Assembly (NCBI GenBank): GCA_029990205.1
Contig: JAPEKQ010000020.1
Span: 1-36,382, forward strand
Origin: a bacterium
Lineage (GTDB): Bacteria > Joyebacterota > Joyebacteria > Joyebacterales > Joyebacteraceae
Direction of reading: 5' to 3'
DNA length: 36,382 bases
Below the pieces are notes generated by a model. That model had not been told where the DNA came from and searched no databases. It saw only the letters and a list, made by a program, of their open reading frames with translations. The translations under genes and the position numbers were made by a program. Shown one piece after another: positions 14,322 through 21,997 of this stretch. Each line of letters starts with the position of its first letter. Within the stretch, counting starts at the first letter, position 1.

Positions 14322-15989
14322 ATGGATCGACAGAGACGTGTGTCCATCATCCTCGCCGCGTTCACCGCGGCGTTTCTTGTGCTCCCGGGTGGTGCCATCG
14401 CCGACGAGGCGGATGGGTCGACCGACGTCGAGAGCCCGGCATGGAAGGAGCCTCTCGCGCAGCTCCTGGCGGCGGAGGACGACGGTGTACGCGACGACCT
14501 CATCGCTCGCGTGCTCGACCTCGAACCCGCGTGGACCGATGTCGCCGAGGCCATCCGGACGATGCCGTTTCCGGACCCGCAGACCTCGGGTGACGTCGAG
14601 CTTCGCACGACCCTGTGCACCGATGGCGTCGAGCGGCCGTGGGTTCTCGTTCCTCCGTCCGACTACGACCCGGCACGGCCCACACCGCTGCTCGTCGTGC
14701 TCCACGGAGGCGTCGGTCGGGCCACGATCATCGATGACCCGCTCGAGTACGCCACGGAGAGCCATTTTGTCGGACTCGCACGCGACCGCGGGTGGTTCGC
14801 GCTGCTCCCGTTCGGGCAGATCGACGCGACCTGGTGGGACGAGGTCGGATACGACAATATCGAATCGCTCGTGCGGACCGTGAAGCGCGAATACAACATC
14901 GATGACGACCGCATCTACATGTCGGGCTTCTCCGATGGCGCGTCGGCCGGGTTCTTCTTCGCGATGACGATGCCGACCGATTACGCGGCCATCGTTGCTC
15001 TGAACGGCCACATCGGCGTCGGAAGTCTCGACGGCGACCAGCCGACGTACGCTCAGAACATGGCCGCGGTCCCGGTCTACGCGACGACCACATTCGACGA
15101 CGGGCTGTACCCGTCATGGAAGATGCGCAGCACGATTCACATGGCGCAGCGCGCGGGCGGTGACATCCTCTACCGCGAACTCGCGGGGGAGCACGACCTC
15201 ACTCCGTTCGCCGACACCGAGATGCCGTTGATCGGCGACTTCCTCGAGCGGCACCCGCGGGATCCGTTTCCGCCCTCGGTCCGGTGGGAGTCGACCGGCG
15301 CGCTCTTCGGACGCTGCAGGTGGATCTCGATCGATGCGTACGCGCCGGGCAGGACCGCGAAGTGGCATCGCGACCACAACGTTGAGATCATCGACGACCG
15401 GATCACGTTCGGGTTCCACCCCGACTGGGAGGGTTCGGAGGAGGGCACCGGCATCCCGGTCGACGGACTCTCCGACGGTGACTACCCGGCGACCAGAATG
15501 GGACTGCTGGCTGGCGACGTCATCGTCGGCGCGGGAACGCCCGCGACGGATGACGAGCGAGCGACATCGATGGACATAGGAACGCTCGACGACCTCAACG
15601 AGTTCAAGGCGACGATCGAGCGCGGTGACGCGTTCTCGCTCGATGTGCTGAGGGAGGACGAGCGCGTGACGCTCGAGGGCGCGCTCGATCCGGTGGGGTA
15701 CTACAACATCTTCAAGCGCGAGGTTCCCACGGCCGCGGTCCGCGCGAGCGTATCGGGCAATCGCGTCCGCGTCGAGCCTTCGGCGCTCGGCGAGTTCAGT
15801 GTCTACGTCTACCCGGGGTTGTTCAATCTCGATGAGAAGGTGACCGTGACGGTCGGGGAGGATGTGCTGTTCGACGCGATCGTTGAGCCGGACCTCGAGT
15901 ACATGCTGCGTGACTACCTCGCGCGGCGTGACCGGAGCATGCTCTGCGCGGCGAGGCTCAGCTTCGACCTGCGGGATGGCGGGGAGTAG
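14322..15989 (+). CDS. Secreted alpha/beta-hydrolase (esterase) with PDZ-like domain
   Basis: 555 residues from the ATG at 14322, with AGGAGGTGA directly upstream, 5 bases after the PiT stop. Signal peptide residues 1-27 (SIILAAFTAAFLVLPGGAIA). Alpha/beta-hydrolase of the poly-hydroxyalkanoate depolymerase/feruloyl-esterase type: strand and oxyanion loop VVLHGG (125-130), nucleophile Ser204 in GFSDGA, probable catalytic His291 in GEHD. Residues about 385-455 resemble a PDZ fold (GLLAGDVIVGAG, then LNEFKATIERGDAFSLDVLREDERVTLEGAL). A short beta-rich tail follows. It probably acts outside the cytoplasm on an ester substrate that cannot be named. Its coupling to phosphate genes could be incidental. 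Confidence 0.8.
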   Translation: MDRQRRVSIILAAFTAAFLVLPGGAIADEADGSTDVESPAWKEPLAQLLAAEDDGVRDDLIARVLDLEPAWTDVAEAIRTMPFPDPQTSGDVELRTTLCTDGVERPWVLVPPSDYDPARPTPLLVVLHGGVGRATIIDDPLEYATESHFVGLARDRGWFALLPFGQIDATWWDEVGYDNIESLVRTVKREYNIDDDRIYMSGFSDGASAGFFFAMTMPTDYAAIVALNGHIGVGSLDGDQPTYAQNMAAVPVYATTTFDDGLYPSWKMRSTIHMAQRAGGDILYRELAGEHDLTPFADTEMPLIGDFLERHPRDPFPPSVRWESTGALFGRCRWISIDAYAPGRTAKWHRDHNVEIIDDRITFGFHPDWEGSEEGTGIPVDGLSDGDYPATRMGLLAGDVIVGAGTPATDDERATSMDIGTLDDLNEFKATIERGDAFSLDVLREDERVTLEGALDPVGYYNIFKREVPTAAVRASVSGNRVRVEPSALGEFSVYVYPGLFNLDEKVTVTVGEDVLFDAIVEPDLEYMLRDYLARRDRSMLCAARLSFDLRDGGE

Positions 15990-15999
15990 AAGAGAGCTG

Positions 16000-17208
16000 C
16001 TACGTTCGCGCGCGGAGTTCGAGCACCGCATCGGCGAGGTACTCATACTGCTCAATGCGATTGTAGATCTGTGCGGAGATCCTCAGGATGCTCGCCGGTC
16101 CGTTCGGGCAGGCGAGCATCGGCACTTCGATCCCGTACTCGCTTCGGAGGTTCTCCTCGATCGGGTCGAACGCCAGTGCGGTCGTGTCGAAGTGGTAGTC
16201 CCCGGCCGCGAGCGGCACGCTCGCCAGCGTCCCGATCATTGAGTCGGGACACGCGGGCTCGACACCGAGCTTCCCGCACAGCAGCTGCCGCGCCTCGAGC
16301 GCGAGCGCGCGGTTCGCGGCCATCAGCTCGTCCCACCCGCCCGGCAGGAGTCCCCCCAGGAACCGTATGCAGTCCCCGACACAGAGGTACGCGGACACGT
16401 CCCGCGTCCCCGTCCAGTCGAACTCGAGCCAGAACCGGGACCGGCCGGTCCGCGTCGAGTTGGCTCCGTGGCTGATCGTCAGCGGGCGGATGTCCGGCTG
16501 GAGGTCGCGCCGGACGTAGAGGAGCGCCGCTCCCTTCGGGGCACACAGCCACTTGTGGCAGTTGCCCGTGAAGTAGGCGGGTCTGATGGCGGCGAGATCG
16601 ACCGGTACCATGCCCGGCGCGTGGGCGCCGTCGATCATCGTGTCGATGCCTCGTTCGGCGAGTGTCCGGACGATATCGGCGATCGGCATGACCATCCCGG
16701 TCAGGCTGGTGATGTGGTCGAAGAGTCCCAGCTTCGTGCGCGGCGTGATCCGCTCGGCGACGGAGTCAATGACCGAATCGGGTGAGTCGACGGGGAACGG
16801 CAGGTCAACGGCAACGACCCTGGCCCCAGCGCGCTCGGCAACGAAGTCGAGTGCGTTGCGGCAGGCGTTGTACTCGTGCGTTGTTGTGAGAAGCTCGTCG
16901 CCCGGCTCGAACGTGAGCGAGCGGAGCACCGTGCTCACACCCGTTGTCGCGTTGGGAACGAACGCGATGTCTTCGGGCGCGGCACCGATGAACGCGGCGA
17001 GTTCGGCGCGGGACTGATCGTATGGCTCCTCGATGTCGCGAACGAGGAACTGAAGCGGCTGCCGCTCCATCCTCTCACGCCACTCGGCCTGCTTCTCGAG
17101 CACGACCGTCGGGCACGCGCCGAACGAGCCGTGGTTGAGGAACGTCACGGACGGGTCGAGCGACCAGTGTCTGGCGTGTTCGCTGCCTCCCGGTCCCTGC
17201 CGGCTCAT
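16000..17208 (-). CDS. Class V aminotransferase (isopenicillin-N-epimerase-like)
   Basis: 402-residue PLP enzyme of the class V aminotransferase/cysteine desulfurase superfamily, closest by eye to CefD-like epimerases: FLNHGSFGACP at the N-terminus, NATTGVSTVLRSL, TTTHEYNACRNAL, DGAHAPGMVPVDL, and the Schiff-base Lys in YFTGNCHKWLCAPKGAALLYV. RRDLQPDIRPLTISHG and FDWTGTRDVSAYL are further family features. The start at 17208 (MSRQGPGG) follows GAAAGGCAAG and lies 29 bases downstream of the TPR lipoprotein stop. In-frame codons upstream run inside that gene. True substrate unknown; a cysteine desulfurase role is less likely because no flexible catalytic-Cys loop is evident. It converges with the esterase gene. 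Confidence 0.85.
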   Translation of the reverse strand: MSRQGPGGSEHARHWSLDPSVTFLNHGSFGACPTVVLEKQAEWRERMERQPLQFLVRDIEEPYDQSRAELAAFIGAAPEDIAFVPNATTGVSTVLRSLTFEPGDELLTTTHEYNACRNALDFVAERAGARVVAVDLPFPVDSPDSVIDSVAERITPRTKLGLFDHITSLTGMVMPIADIVRTLAERGIDTMIDGAHAPGMVPVDLAAIRPAYFTGNCHKWLCAPKGAALLYVRRDLQPDIRPLTISHGANSTRTGRSRFWLEFDWTGTRDVSAYLCVGDCIRFLGGLLPGGWDELMAANRALALEARQLLCGKLGVEPACPDSMIGTLASVPLAAGDYHFDTTALAFDPIEENLRSEYGIEVPMLACPNGPASILRISAQIYNRIEQYEYLADAVLELRART

Positions 17209-17237
17209 GTCTTGCCTTTCACGGGGTCCCGGGTGCT

Positions 17238-18230
17238 CTACTGCCCGGAGATCTCGGCCAGTCGCGCCCGCTTCTTCTCCCAGTCGTCCGGATCCCAGCG
17301 GGGCATTCCCGCCTGCTCGAGCTCCCCGAGCGCCTCGGTCATGAAGGCCGTCGCGGTCTCGGTGTCTCCCTCCGTCATCGCGATCTCCGCAAGCTCCCAG
17401 CGGCTGAAGCCCATCCACTCGACCGCATCGAGGTGTCCGGCCTCCTGCATCGAGCTCGCCTGGTCGAACACGCCCTGGAGCTCGGTCTTCGCAGCTGCGA
17501 GGTCGCCCATCAGCCGCTTCACGTGGGCGACGGAGTAGTCGGCGATGAGCTTCGAGAGCTGCTGACCGGTCTCGTAGTGATAGACACGTGCCTTCTCGAG
17601 CGCATCGAGACCTTCCTCATAGTCGCCGGCGTCAACGTAGTCCCAACCCATGTTGTTCCAGAGCGGGCCCAGCCATCCCGTCAGTTCGCCGGCCTCGGCC
17701 ATGGCGATTCCCTTGTGGGCCCACTCGAATCGCTCTTCGCGCGGCGCGACGAGCGCGTTCATGTGCGTGGCATCGACGGCACGCTCGTAGAGCCCGTTCG
17801 CCTCGCAGTAGTCGAACAGCTCTCTGAAGGTCGCGATCGCGGCCACGGAGTCCTTCGCGGTCCATTCGAACCGGCCACGCACACCAAGGTAGCGCGACCA
17901 GCCGAGCGGATCGTCGACGCTCGTGCGGGCGCGCGCCTGCTCGAGCCATACCTCGCCGCCGTGACGATCGCCCAGCTGGAGCATCGTTCTGCCGCGCATG
18001 GCAGCGGCCTCGGCGTAGGCGGTGTTGTCGCCGGCCGCGTCGGCCTCGTTGGCGATATCCTCGAAGAGCACCCCGGCCTCGGCGTACTTCCGGCTACTGA
18101 AGATCTGGTCGGCTTCCGCGAGACGGTCGGCGAACTGGCTAGCGGGCTGCTCGCTCGAGCATCCGGCGAGGGTCGCCATCAGGAGGGGCAGCAGTAGAGC
18201 TGTAACCATGATGCGGCATGTCGCGCGCAT
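17238..18230 (-). CDS. TPR-containing lipoprotein
   Basis: 330 residues. N-terminal lipoprotein signal with lipobox LAGC (Cys24), followed by tetratricopeptide-like helical repeats over about 35-320, for example SRKYAEAGVLFEDIANEADAAG, GDYEEGLDALEKARVYHYETG, GDLAAAKTELQGVFDQA and GDTETATAFMTEALGELEQAG. Ribosome site AAAGGAGATG before the ATG and a strong promoter at 18281-18309. Likely a periplasm-facing scaffold; partner unknown. First gene of a two-gene unit with the class V aminotransferase. Confidence 0.85.
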   Translation of the reverse strand: MRATCRIMVTALLLPLLMATLAGCSSEQPASQFADRLAEADQIFSSRKYAEAGVLFEDIANEADAAGDNTAYAEAAAMRGRTMLQLGDRHGGEVWLEQARARTSVDDPLGWSRYLGVRGRFEWTAKDSVAAIATFRELFDYCEANGLYERAVDATHMNALVAPREERFEWAHKGIAMAEAGELTGWLGPLWNNMGWDYVDAGDYEEGLDALEKARVYHYETGQQLSKLIADYSVAHVKRLMGDLAAAKTELQGVFDQASSMQEAGHLDAVEWMGFSRWELAEIAMTEGDTETATAFMTEALGELEQAGMPRWDPDDWEKKRARLAEISGQ

Positions 18231-18280
18231 GGGATCATCTCCTTTGTGCTACGTGGTCTTGCAGTGTGTACGGCGGAGCC

Positions 18281-18309
18281 ATTATGCTCGCGCGTATGAA
18301 GCATGTCAA
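18281..18309 (-). promoter_or_regulatory. Strong sigma70 promoter for the TPR gene, inside the mutY start
   Basis: On the minus strand: TTGACA (18309-18304, perfect), 17-nt spacer, CATAAT (18286-18281, 5/6). The leader to the ATG at 18230 is about 44 nt. The elements lie over the first codons of mutY on the opposite strand. Confidence 0.7.
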
Positions 18310-19423
18310 GAAAGCCCACCACATCGACGCGAAGCGGTACCGCCGCGAGCTTCTCGCGTGGTACGACGCGAACAAGCGCGACATGCCGTGGCGAAGGACG
18401 AGCGACCCGTACGCGATCCTCGTCTCGGAGGTGATGCTTCAGCAGACACAGGTGTCGCGTGTCGAGGAGTACTGGGTCAGGTTCCTCGAGCGCTTCCCGA
18501 CCGTGGAGACTCTGGCTGAGGCAACCGAGGAGGATGTCTGCGCGCTCTGGTCGGGGCTCGGGTACTACCGCCGCGCCCGGAATCTCCGGAAGGCGGCCTC
18601 GGCGATCATCGAGAGCGGGGGAGGTGTCCCCCGAACGTCGGAGCTCCTCAGGGAGCTGCCCGGGATCGGCGCGTACACTGCGGCCGCCGTGGCGAGCATC
18701 GCGTTCGGCGAGGCCGTTCCGGTTCTTGATGCGAACGTGGTCCGCGTCCTCGCGCGTCTGCTCGCCGAGCCGGGGGACGCGACGCGCGCCCCGGTGCGCC
18801 GTCGCCTCGAGTCTGCCGTCACCGAACTCCTCGATCCGGAGCGACCGGGCGATTTCAACCAGGCGATGATGGAACTCGGCGCGGTCGTGTGCTCTCCGAC
18901 GTCTCCCGCCTGTGACCGCTGTCCCGTCTGTGACCACTGCACTGCCCGTGCGGCAGGTGATCCCGAGGCGTTTCCGGTGACGCGTGTCGCCGCGAGAACG
19001 AACGAGATGCACGAGACCGCCGCGCTCGTGGTCCGGCGCGGCCGCGTGCTTCTCACGAGCCAGCCCGACGTGCGAGGCTGGTGGCCGGGGCTCTGGAGGC
19101 TGCCTCGGGTGGTGGCGAGCGGGGTCGTGGTTCATGCGGGCGAGCGGCCGCGGACCGAGGACGGGCAGGCCGACGCTCTGCGGGCGCTTCTCCGGGAGCG
19201 CTCCGGACTCGCCTGTGATGATCTGACCCCGCTGGTGACCACCACCTACGGAGTCACGACCAATCGGGTGACGCTCGAAGTGATGAGCTGCTCCGGACCT
19301 CGCGGGAGACTCACTCGCTCGCCTCTCGTTCGCTGGTTCACTCTCCAGGAGGCCCTGTCTCTGGGCGTTCCCGCGGCAGACAGGCGCATTCTGGAGGAGC
19401 ACGTCCCCGCGTCCCTCGAATAG
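18284..19423 (+). CDS. mutY: A/G-specific adenine DNA glycosylase
   Basis: 379 residues. It removes adenine mispaired with 8-oxoguanine in base-excision repair. Catalytic Glu49 lies in VSEVMLQQTQV; helix-hairpin-helix LPGIGAYTAAAVASIAFG; catalytic Asp in VPVLDANVVRVL. The [4Fe-4S] ligands C-x6-C-x2-C-x5-C read CSPTSPACDRCPVCDHC. A NUDIX-like 8-oxoG recognition domain follows (ETAALVVRRGRVLL, GWWPGLWRLPRV). Two starts are possible: ATG 18284 (GGAG five bases upstream) or ATG 18296, which has no ribosome site but lies 7 bases after a TATGCT hexamer. The divergent TPR promoter overlaps this region. Confidence 0.93.
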   Translation: MLARMKHVKKAHHIDAKRYRRELLAWYDANKRDMPWRRTSDPYAILVSEVMLQQTQVSRVEEYWVRFLERFPTVETLAEATEEDVCALWSGLGYYRRARNLRKAASAIIESGGGVPRTSELLRELPGIGAYTAAAVASIAFGEAVPVLDANVVRVLARLLAEPGDATRAPVRRRLESAVTELLDPERPGDFNQAMMELGAVVCSPTSPACDRCPVCDHCTARAAGDPEAFPVTRVAARTNEMHETAALVVRRGRVLLTSQPDVRGWWPGLWRLPRVVASGVVVHAGERPRTEDGQADALRALLRERSGLACDDLTPLVTTTYGVTTNRVTLEVMSCSGPRGRLTRSPLVRWFTLQEALSLGVPAADRRILEEHVPASLE

Positions 19424-19601
19424 ACGGAGCCCTCGGCGTCTCGTGGTCTCGTCCGGGTTCCAAGCCCTTCAACCGCTCCCATCGCGGTGTTGTCAAACCC
19501 TGTGACATCTGCTGGAACAGCTCACGGCGGTCTCGGTCCGGCGCCAGCGCGGCGCCCACCTTTGCGTCGGCTCGTCCGCGAACACAGTCCTGGGGGGAAT
19601 G

Positions 19602-21650
19602 ATGAGACTCACGTTTCTGTGCGTGATGGTCCTCGCCGTGTCGCTCTGTGCGGCGTACGCCGGCGAGATCCACGACGCGGCCCGCGAGGGAGATCTCGAC
19701 GCGGTCCGCGCGATCGTTGAGGCCGACCCGACTCAGCTCAACGAGAAGGACGTCCGCAACGACACCGCCATCCATCTTGCCAGCATCGGCGGCCACACCG
19801 AACTGGTCCGCTACCTTCTTGATGCCGGCGCTCTGATCGACATCGGTGACAACGAGAACACGACTGCTCTCGGGTGCGTGGCGATCCACGGACACATGGA
19901 CATCGCCGAGCTCCTGATCGAGCGTGGCGCCGCGGTCGACGTTGCCGACGACAACGGCAACACGCCGCTTCGCTGGGCCGTCTACAACCTGCACGGCGAC
20001 CTCGCGCGGCTCTTCATCGAGCACGGTGCGAGTCTCGACGTTGTCGGAGGGAACGGGAGCACGCTGCTCCACGGCGCTGCCTACGGCGGCGACGCTGAAC
20101 TCGTTCAGCTTCTGCTCGACTACGGGTTGGGCGTCAACACGCGCAACGGCGCTGGCTACACGCCGCTTCTGAGCGGGGTCGTCGGTCGGGCGGAGCCGGA
20201 CGTGCTCGGCGCGCTCATCGACGCCGGCGCCGACATCCACGACCGCAACTTCGATGGGTACAACGCGTTCATGCTCGCGGCGCGCCGGGACAGCATCAAC
20301 ATCGCCGAGTACCTGATGGAGCAGGGTGTGAGCATGCATGCCCGGGCCGACTTCAACGGGATGTCCGTCATCCATAACGCCGCGGCCGGAGGCAACACGG
20401 CGCTGATGGAGATGCTTCTCGACGATGGATTCGACATCGACGACGAGTGCAGCGATGGCTGGACCGCCCTGCATTGGGCCGTCCTCCGCGGGCAGGTCGA
20501 GGCCGCGGAGCTTCTGCTCGAGCGGGGGGCGTACCCCGACCCGTCGCGCAGGGATGGACTCACGCCGCTCCACGAGACGCTCCGAAGCTGGAACCCCGAA
20601 CTCGCGGGCCTGATCATGGAGAGTGGTGCGGACCTCGAGGCGGCTGCGACAGCCACAGGTCAGACGTTCCTGCATCGCGCTACCCTGGCCGGACTGGCCG
20701 ATGGTGTCGAGCTGGCCGTGGAGCACGGCGCTGACGTCAACGCGGCCGACGACGCCGGGATGACGCCTCTCCACTACGCGGCGAGGTACGGGCATCGAGG
20801 CATCGCTGACTATCTCGGCGAGCACGGCGCGACAGCGACCGACCTTGAGGAGAACTACGGCCGCCACGCGCTGCTCGACCGGCAGGTCTCCGAGGGAGAG
20901 GTCGCGATGTGGTACCTCGGCCACTGCGGTTGGGCCCTCAAGACCGACGAGCATTTCCTGATCTTTGACTACTGGTCCGGCGGCGCTATCCCGGAGACGC
21001 CGTGTCTGGCGAACGGCAGCATCGACCCGGCTGAGCTCTCCGACGAGAACGTCTACGTCTTTGTCACCCACGAGCACGGTGATCACTTCGATCCCACTAT
21101 CTTCTCGTGGAGCGAGACGATGCCGAACGTCACCTATGTCTTCGGGTTCCGTCCCGAGCTGCAGCCGCAGTACCGGCAGGCCGGATACGAGGGGCCGGAG
21201 TACGAGTTCGCCGGCCCCCGTGAGCACGTGGAGCTCGACGGGATGAACATCCACACGATCGCCGCGAACGACGCGGGTGTCGGGTTCCTCGTCGAGGTCG
21301 ACGGTCTCGTGCTCTATCACGCCGGGGACCACGCCGGCTGGGCCGAGGGTGAGCGCGATGGGTACTTCGCCGAGATCGACTATCTGGCTCCGTTCATCGA
21401 CGAGCTCGACATGGCCTTCGTCAATGTGACCGGCTGCCACGCGCACAACCCCGACGCGCTTCGCGAGGGCAACCTCTACACGATCGACGCGTTCCAGCCG
21501 AAGCTCATCATTCCGACACACGCCGGTGGGCGGGAGCATGTCTATCGGGAGGAGGAGGCTACGGCGCGCGAGAACGGCGTCGCGACCCCGTTCTGCTGTC
21601 CCGCGAACCGCGGTGACTCCTACGTCTACAGCGGGGGAGAGCTGATGTAG
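19602..21650 (+). CDS. Exported ankyrin-repeat / metallo-beta-lactamase fusion protein
   Basis: 682 residues. Start at the second of two adjacent ATGs (19602), spaced correctly from GGGGGG at 19592-19597. Signal peptide MRLTFLCVMVLAVSLCAAYAG. About twelve ankyrin repeats fill residues 22-425 (patterns such as DNGNTPLRWAVYNLHGDLARL and DGWTALHWAVLRGQVEAAELLL). A metallo-beta-lactamase domain resembling the UlaG group fills about 435-682: WYLGHCGWAL, metal ligands in THEHGDH, LYHAGDHAG and the late His in IPTHAGG are all present, so the active site looks intact. The ankyrin stack could present partners or substrates. I know of no characterised protein with this architecture. It appears monocistronic. 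Confidence 0.88.
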   Translation: MRLTFLCVMVLAVSLCAAYAGEIHDAAREGDLDAVRAIVEADPTQLNEKDVRNDTAIHLASIGGHTELVRYLLDAGALIDIGDNENTTALGCVAIHGHMDIAELLIERGAAVDVADDNGNTPLRWAVYNLHGDLARLFIEHGASLDVVGGNGSTLLHGAAYGGDAELVQLLLDYGLGVNTRNGAGYTPLLSGVVGRAEPDVLGALIDAGADIHDRNFDGYNAFMLAARRDSINIAEYLMEQGVSMHARADFNGMSVIHNAAAGGNTALMEMLLDDGFDIDDECSDGWTALHWAVLRGQVEAAELLLERGAYPDPSRRDGLTPLHETLRSWNPELAGLIMESGADLEAAATATGQTFLHRATLAGLADGVELAVEHGADVNAADDAGMTPLHYAARYGHRGIADYLGEHGATATDLEENYGRHALLDRQVSEGEVAMWYLGHCGWALKTDEHFLIFDYWSGGAIPETPCLANGSIDPAELSDENVYVFVTHEHGDHFDPTIFSWSETMPNVTYVFGFRPELQPQYRQAGYEGPEYEFAGPREHVELDGMNIHTIAANDAGVGFLVEVDGLVLYHAGDHAGWAEGERDGYFAEIDYLAPFIDELDMAFVNVTGCHAHNPDALREGNLYTIDAFQPKLIIPTHAGGREHVYREEEATARENGVATPFCCPANRGDSYVYSGGELM

Positions 21651-21811
21651 ATCGGCCGCCTCCCGGCCAGGCGGAGCTCAACCGAGAGCCGTGAACCGCA
21701 CCGGGAGCGGAGCAGCGAACACGAGGGAGCCGTGCGAAGACCATGAGTCGGAGATTCCGAGCTGCATGGGGGGATATCGGCGCTTCGGCTCCCTCTTGAA
21801 CCTATCTCAGG

Positions 21812-21868
21812 CAGCGGCAGAGTGCATGGCCCGGGCGTATCGCGCCCGGGCCATGCACTCTGCCGCTG
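21812..21868. terminator. 26-bp perfect inverted repeat (hairpin)
   Basis: Bases 21812-21837 are perfectly complementary to 21843-21868, leaving a 5-nt loop TATCG. The loop-proximal part is CCCGGGCG/CGCCCGGG. No U-tract follows. It may be a strong terminator of the ankyrin-MBL gene or a short repeat element; length and perfection exceed every other hairpin in the window. Confidence 0.7.
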
Positions 21869-21891
21869 GGGGTGTGCGGCTTCCTTCGCGC

Positions 21892-21918
21892 TTCACATCC
21901 CGCCCCGCGCGGTATAGC
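21892..21918 (+). promoter_or_regulatory. Weak promoter candidate for pckA
   Basis: TTCACA (21892-21897, 5/6), 15-nt spacer (short), TATAGC (21913-21918, 4/6). The leader to the ATG at 21998 would be about 73 nt. Confidence 0.3.
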
Positions 21919-21997
21919 ATTGAGGGGTTGAGAATCCACGAGGGCGGCGTGCCGCGCCGGCCCGAACGCGCACTCACACAGCACCACGGAGATGGCC

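Larger units (their letters stand above)
21651..21997. other. Intergenic region between ankyrin-MBL gene and pckA
   Basis: 347 bases without a gene. It holds the 26-bp perfect hairpin at 21812-21868 and a weak promoter candidate at 21892-21918. Short open frames here read through the hairpin arms and carry no recognisable features. Confidence 0.5.

Noticed and set aside
19338-21539. 733-codon minus-strand open frame under the ankyrin-MBL gene
   Set aside because: Mirror of ankyrin-repeat codons, with no domain, start signal or composition of a real protein.
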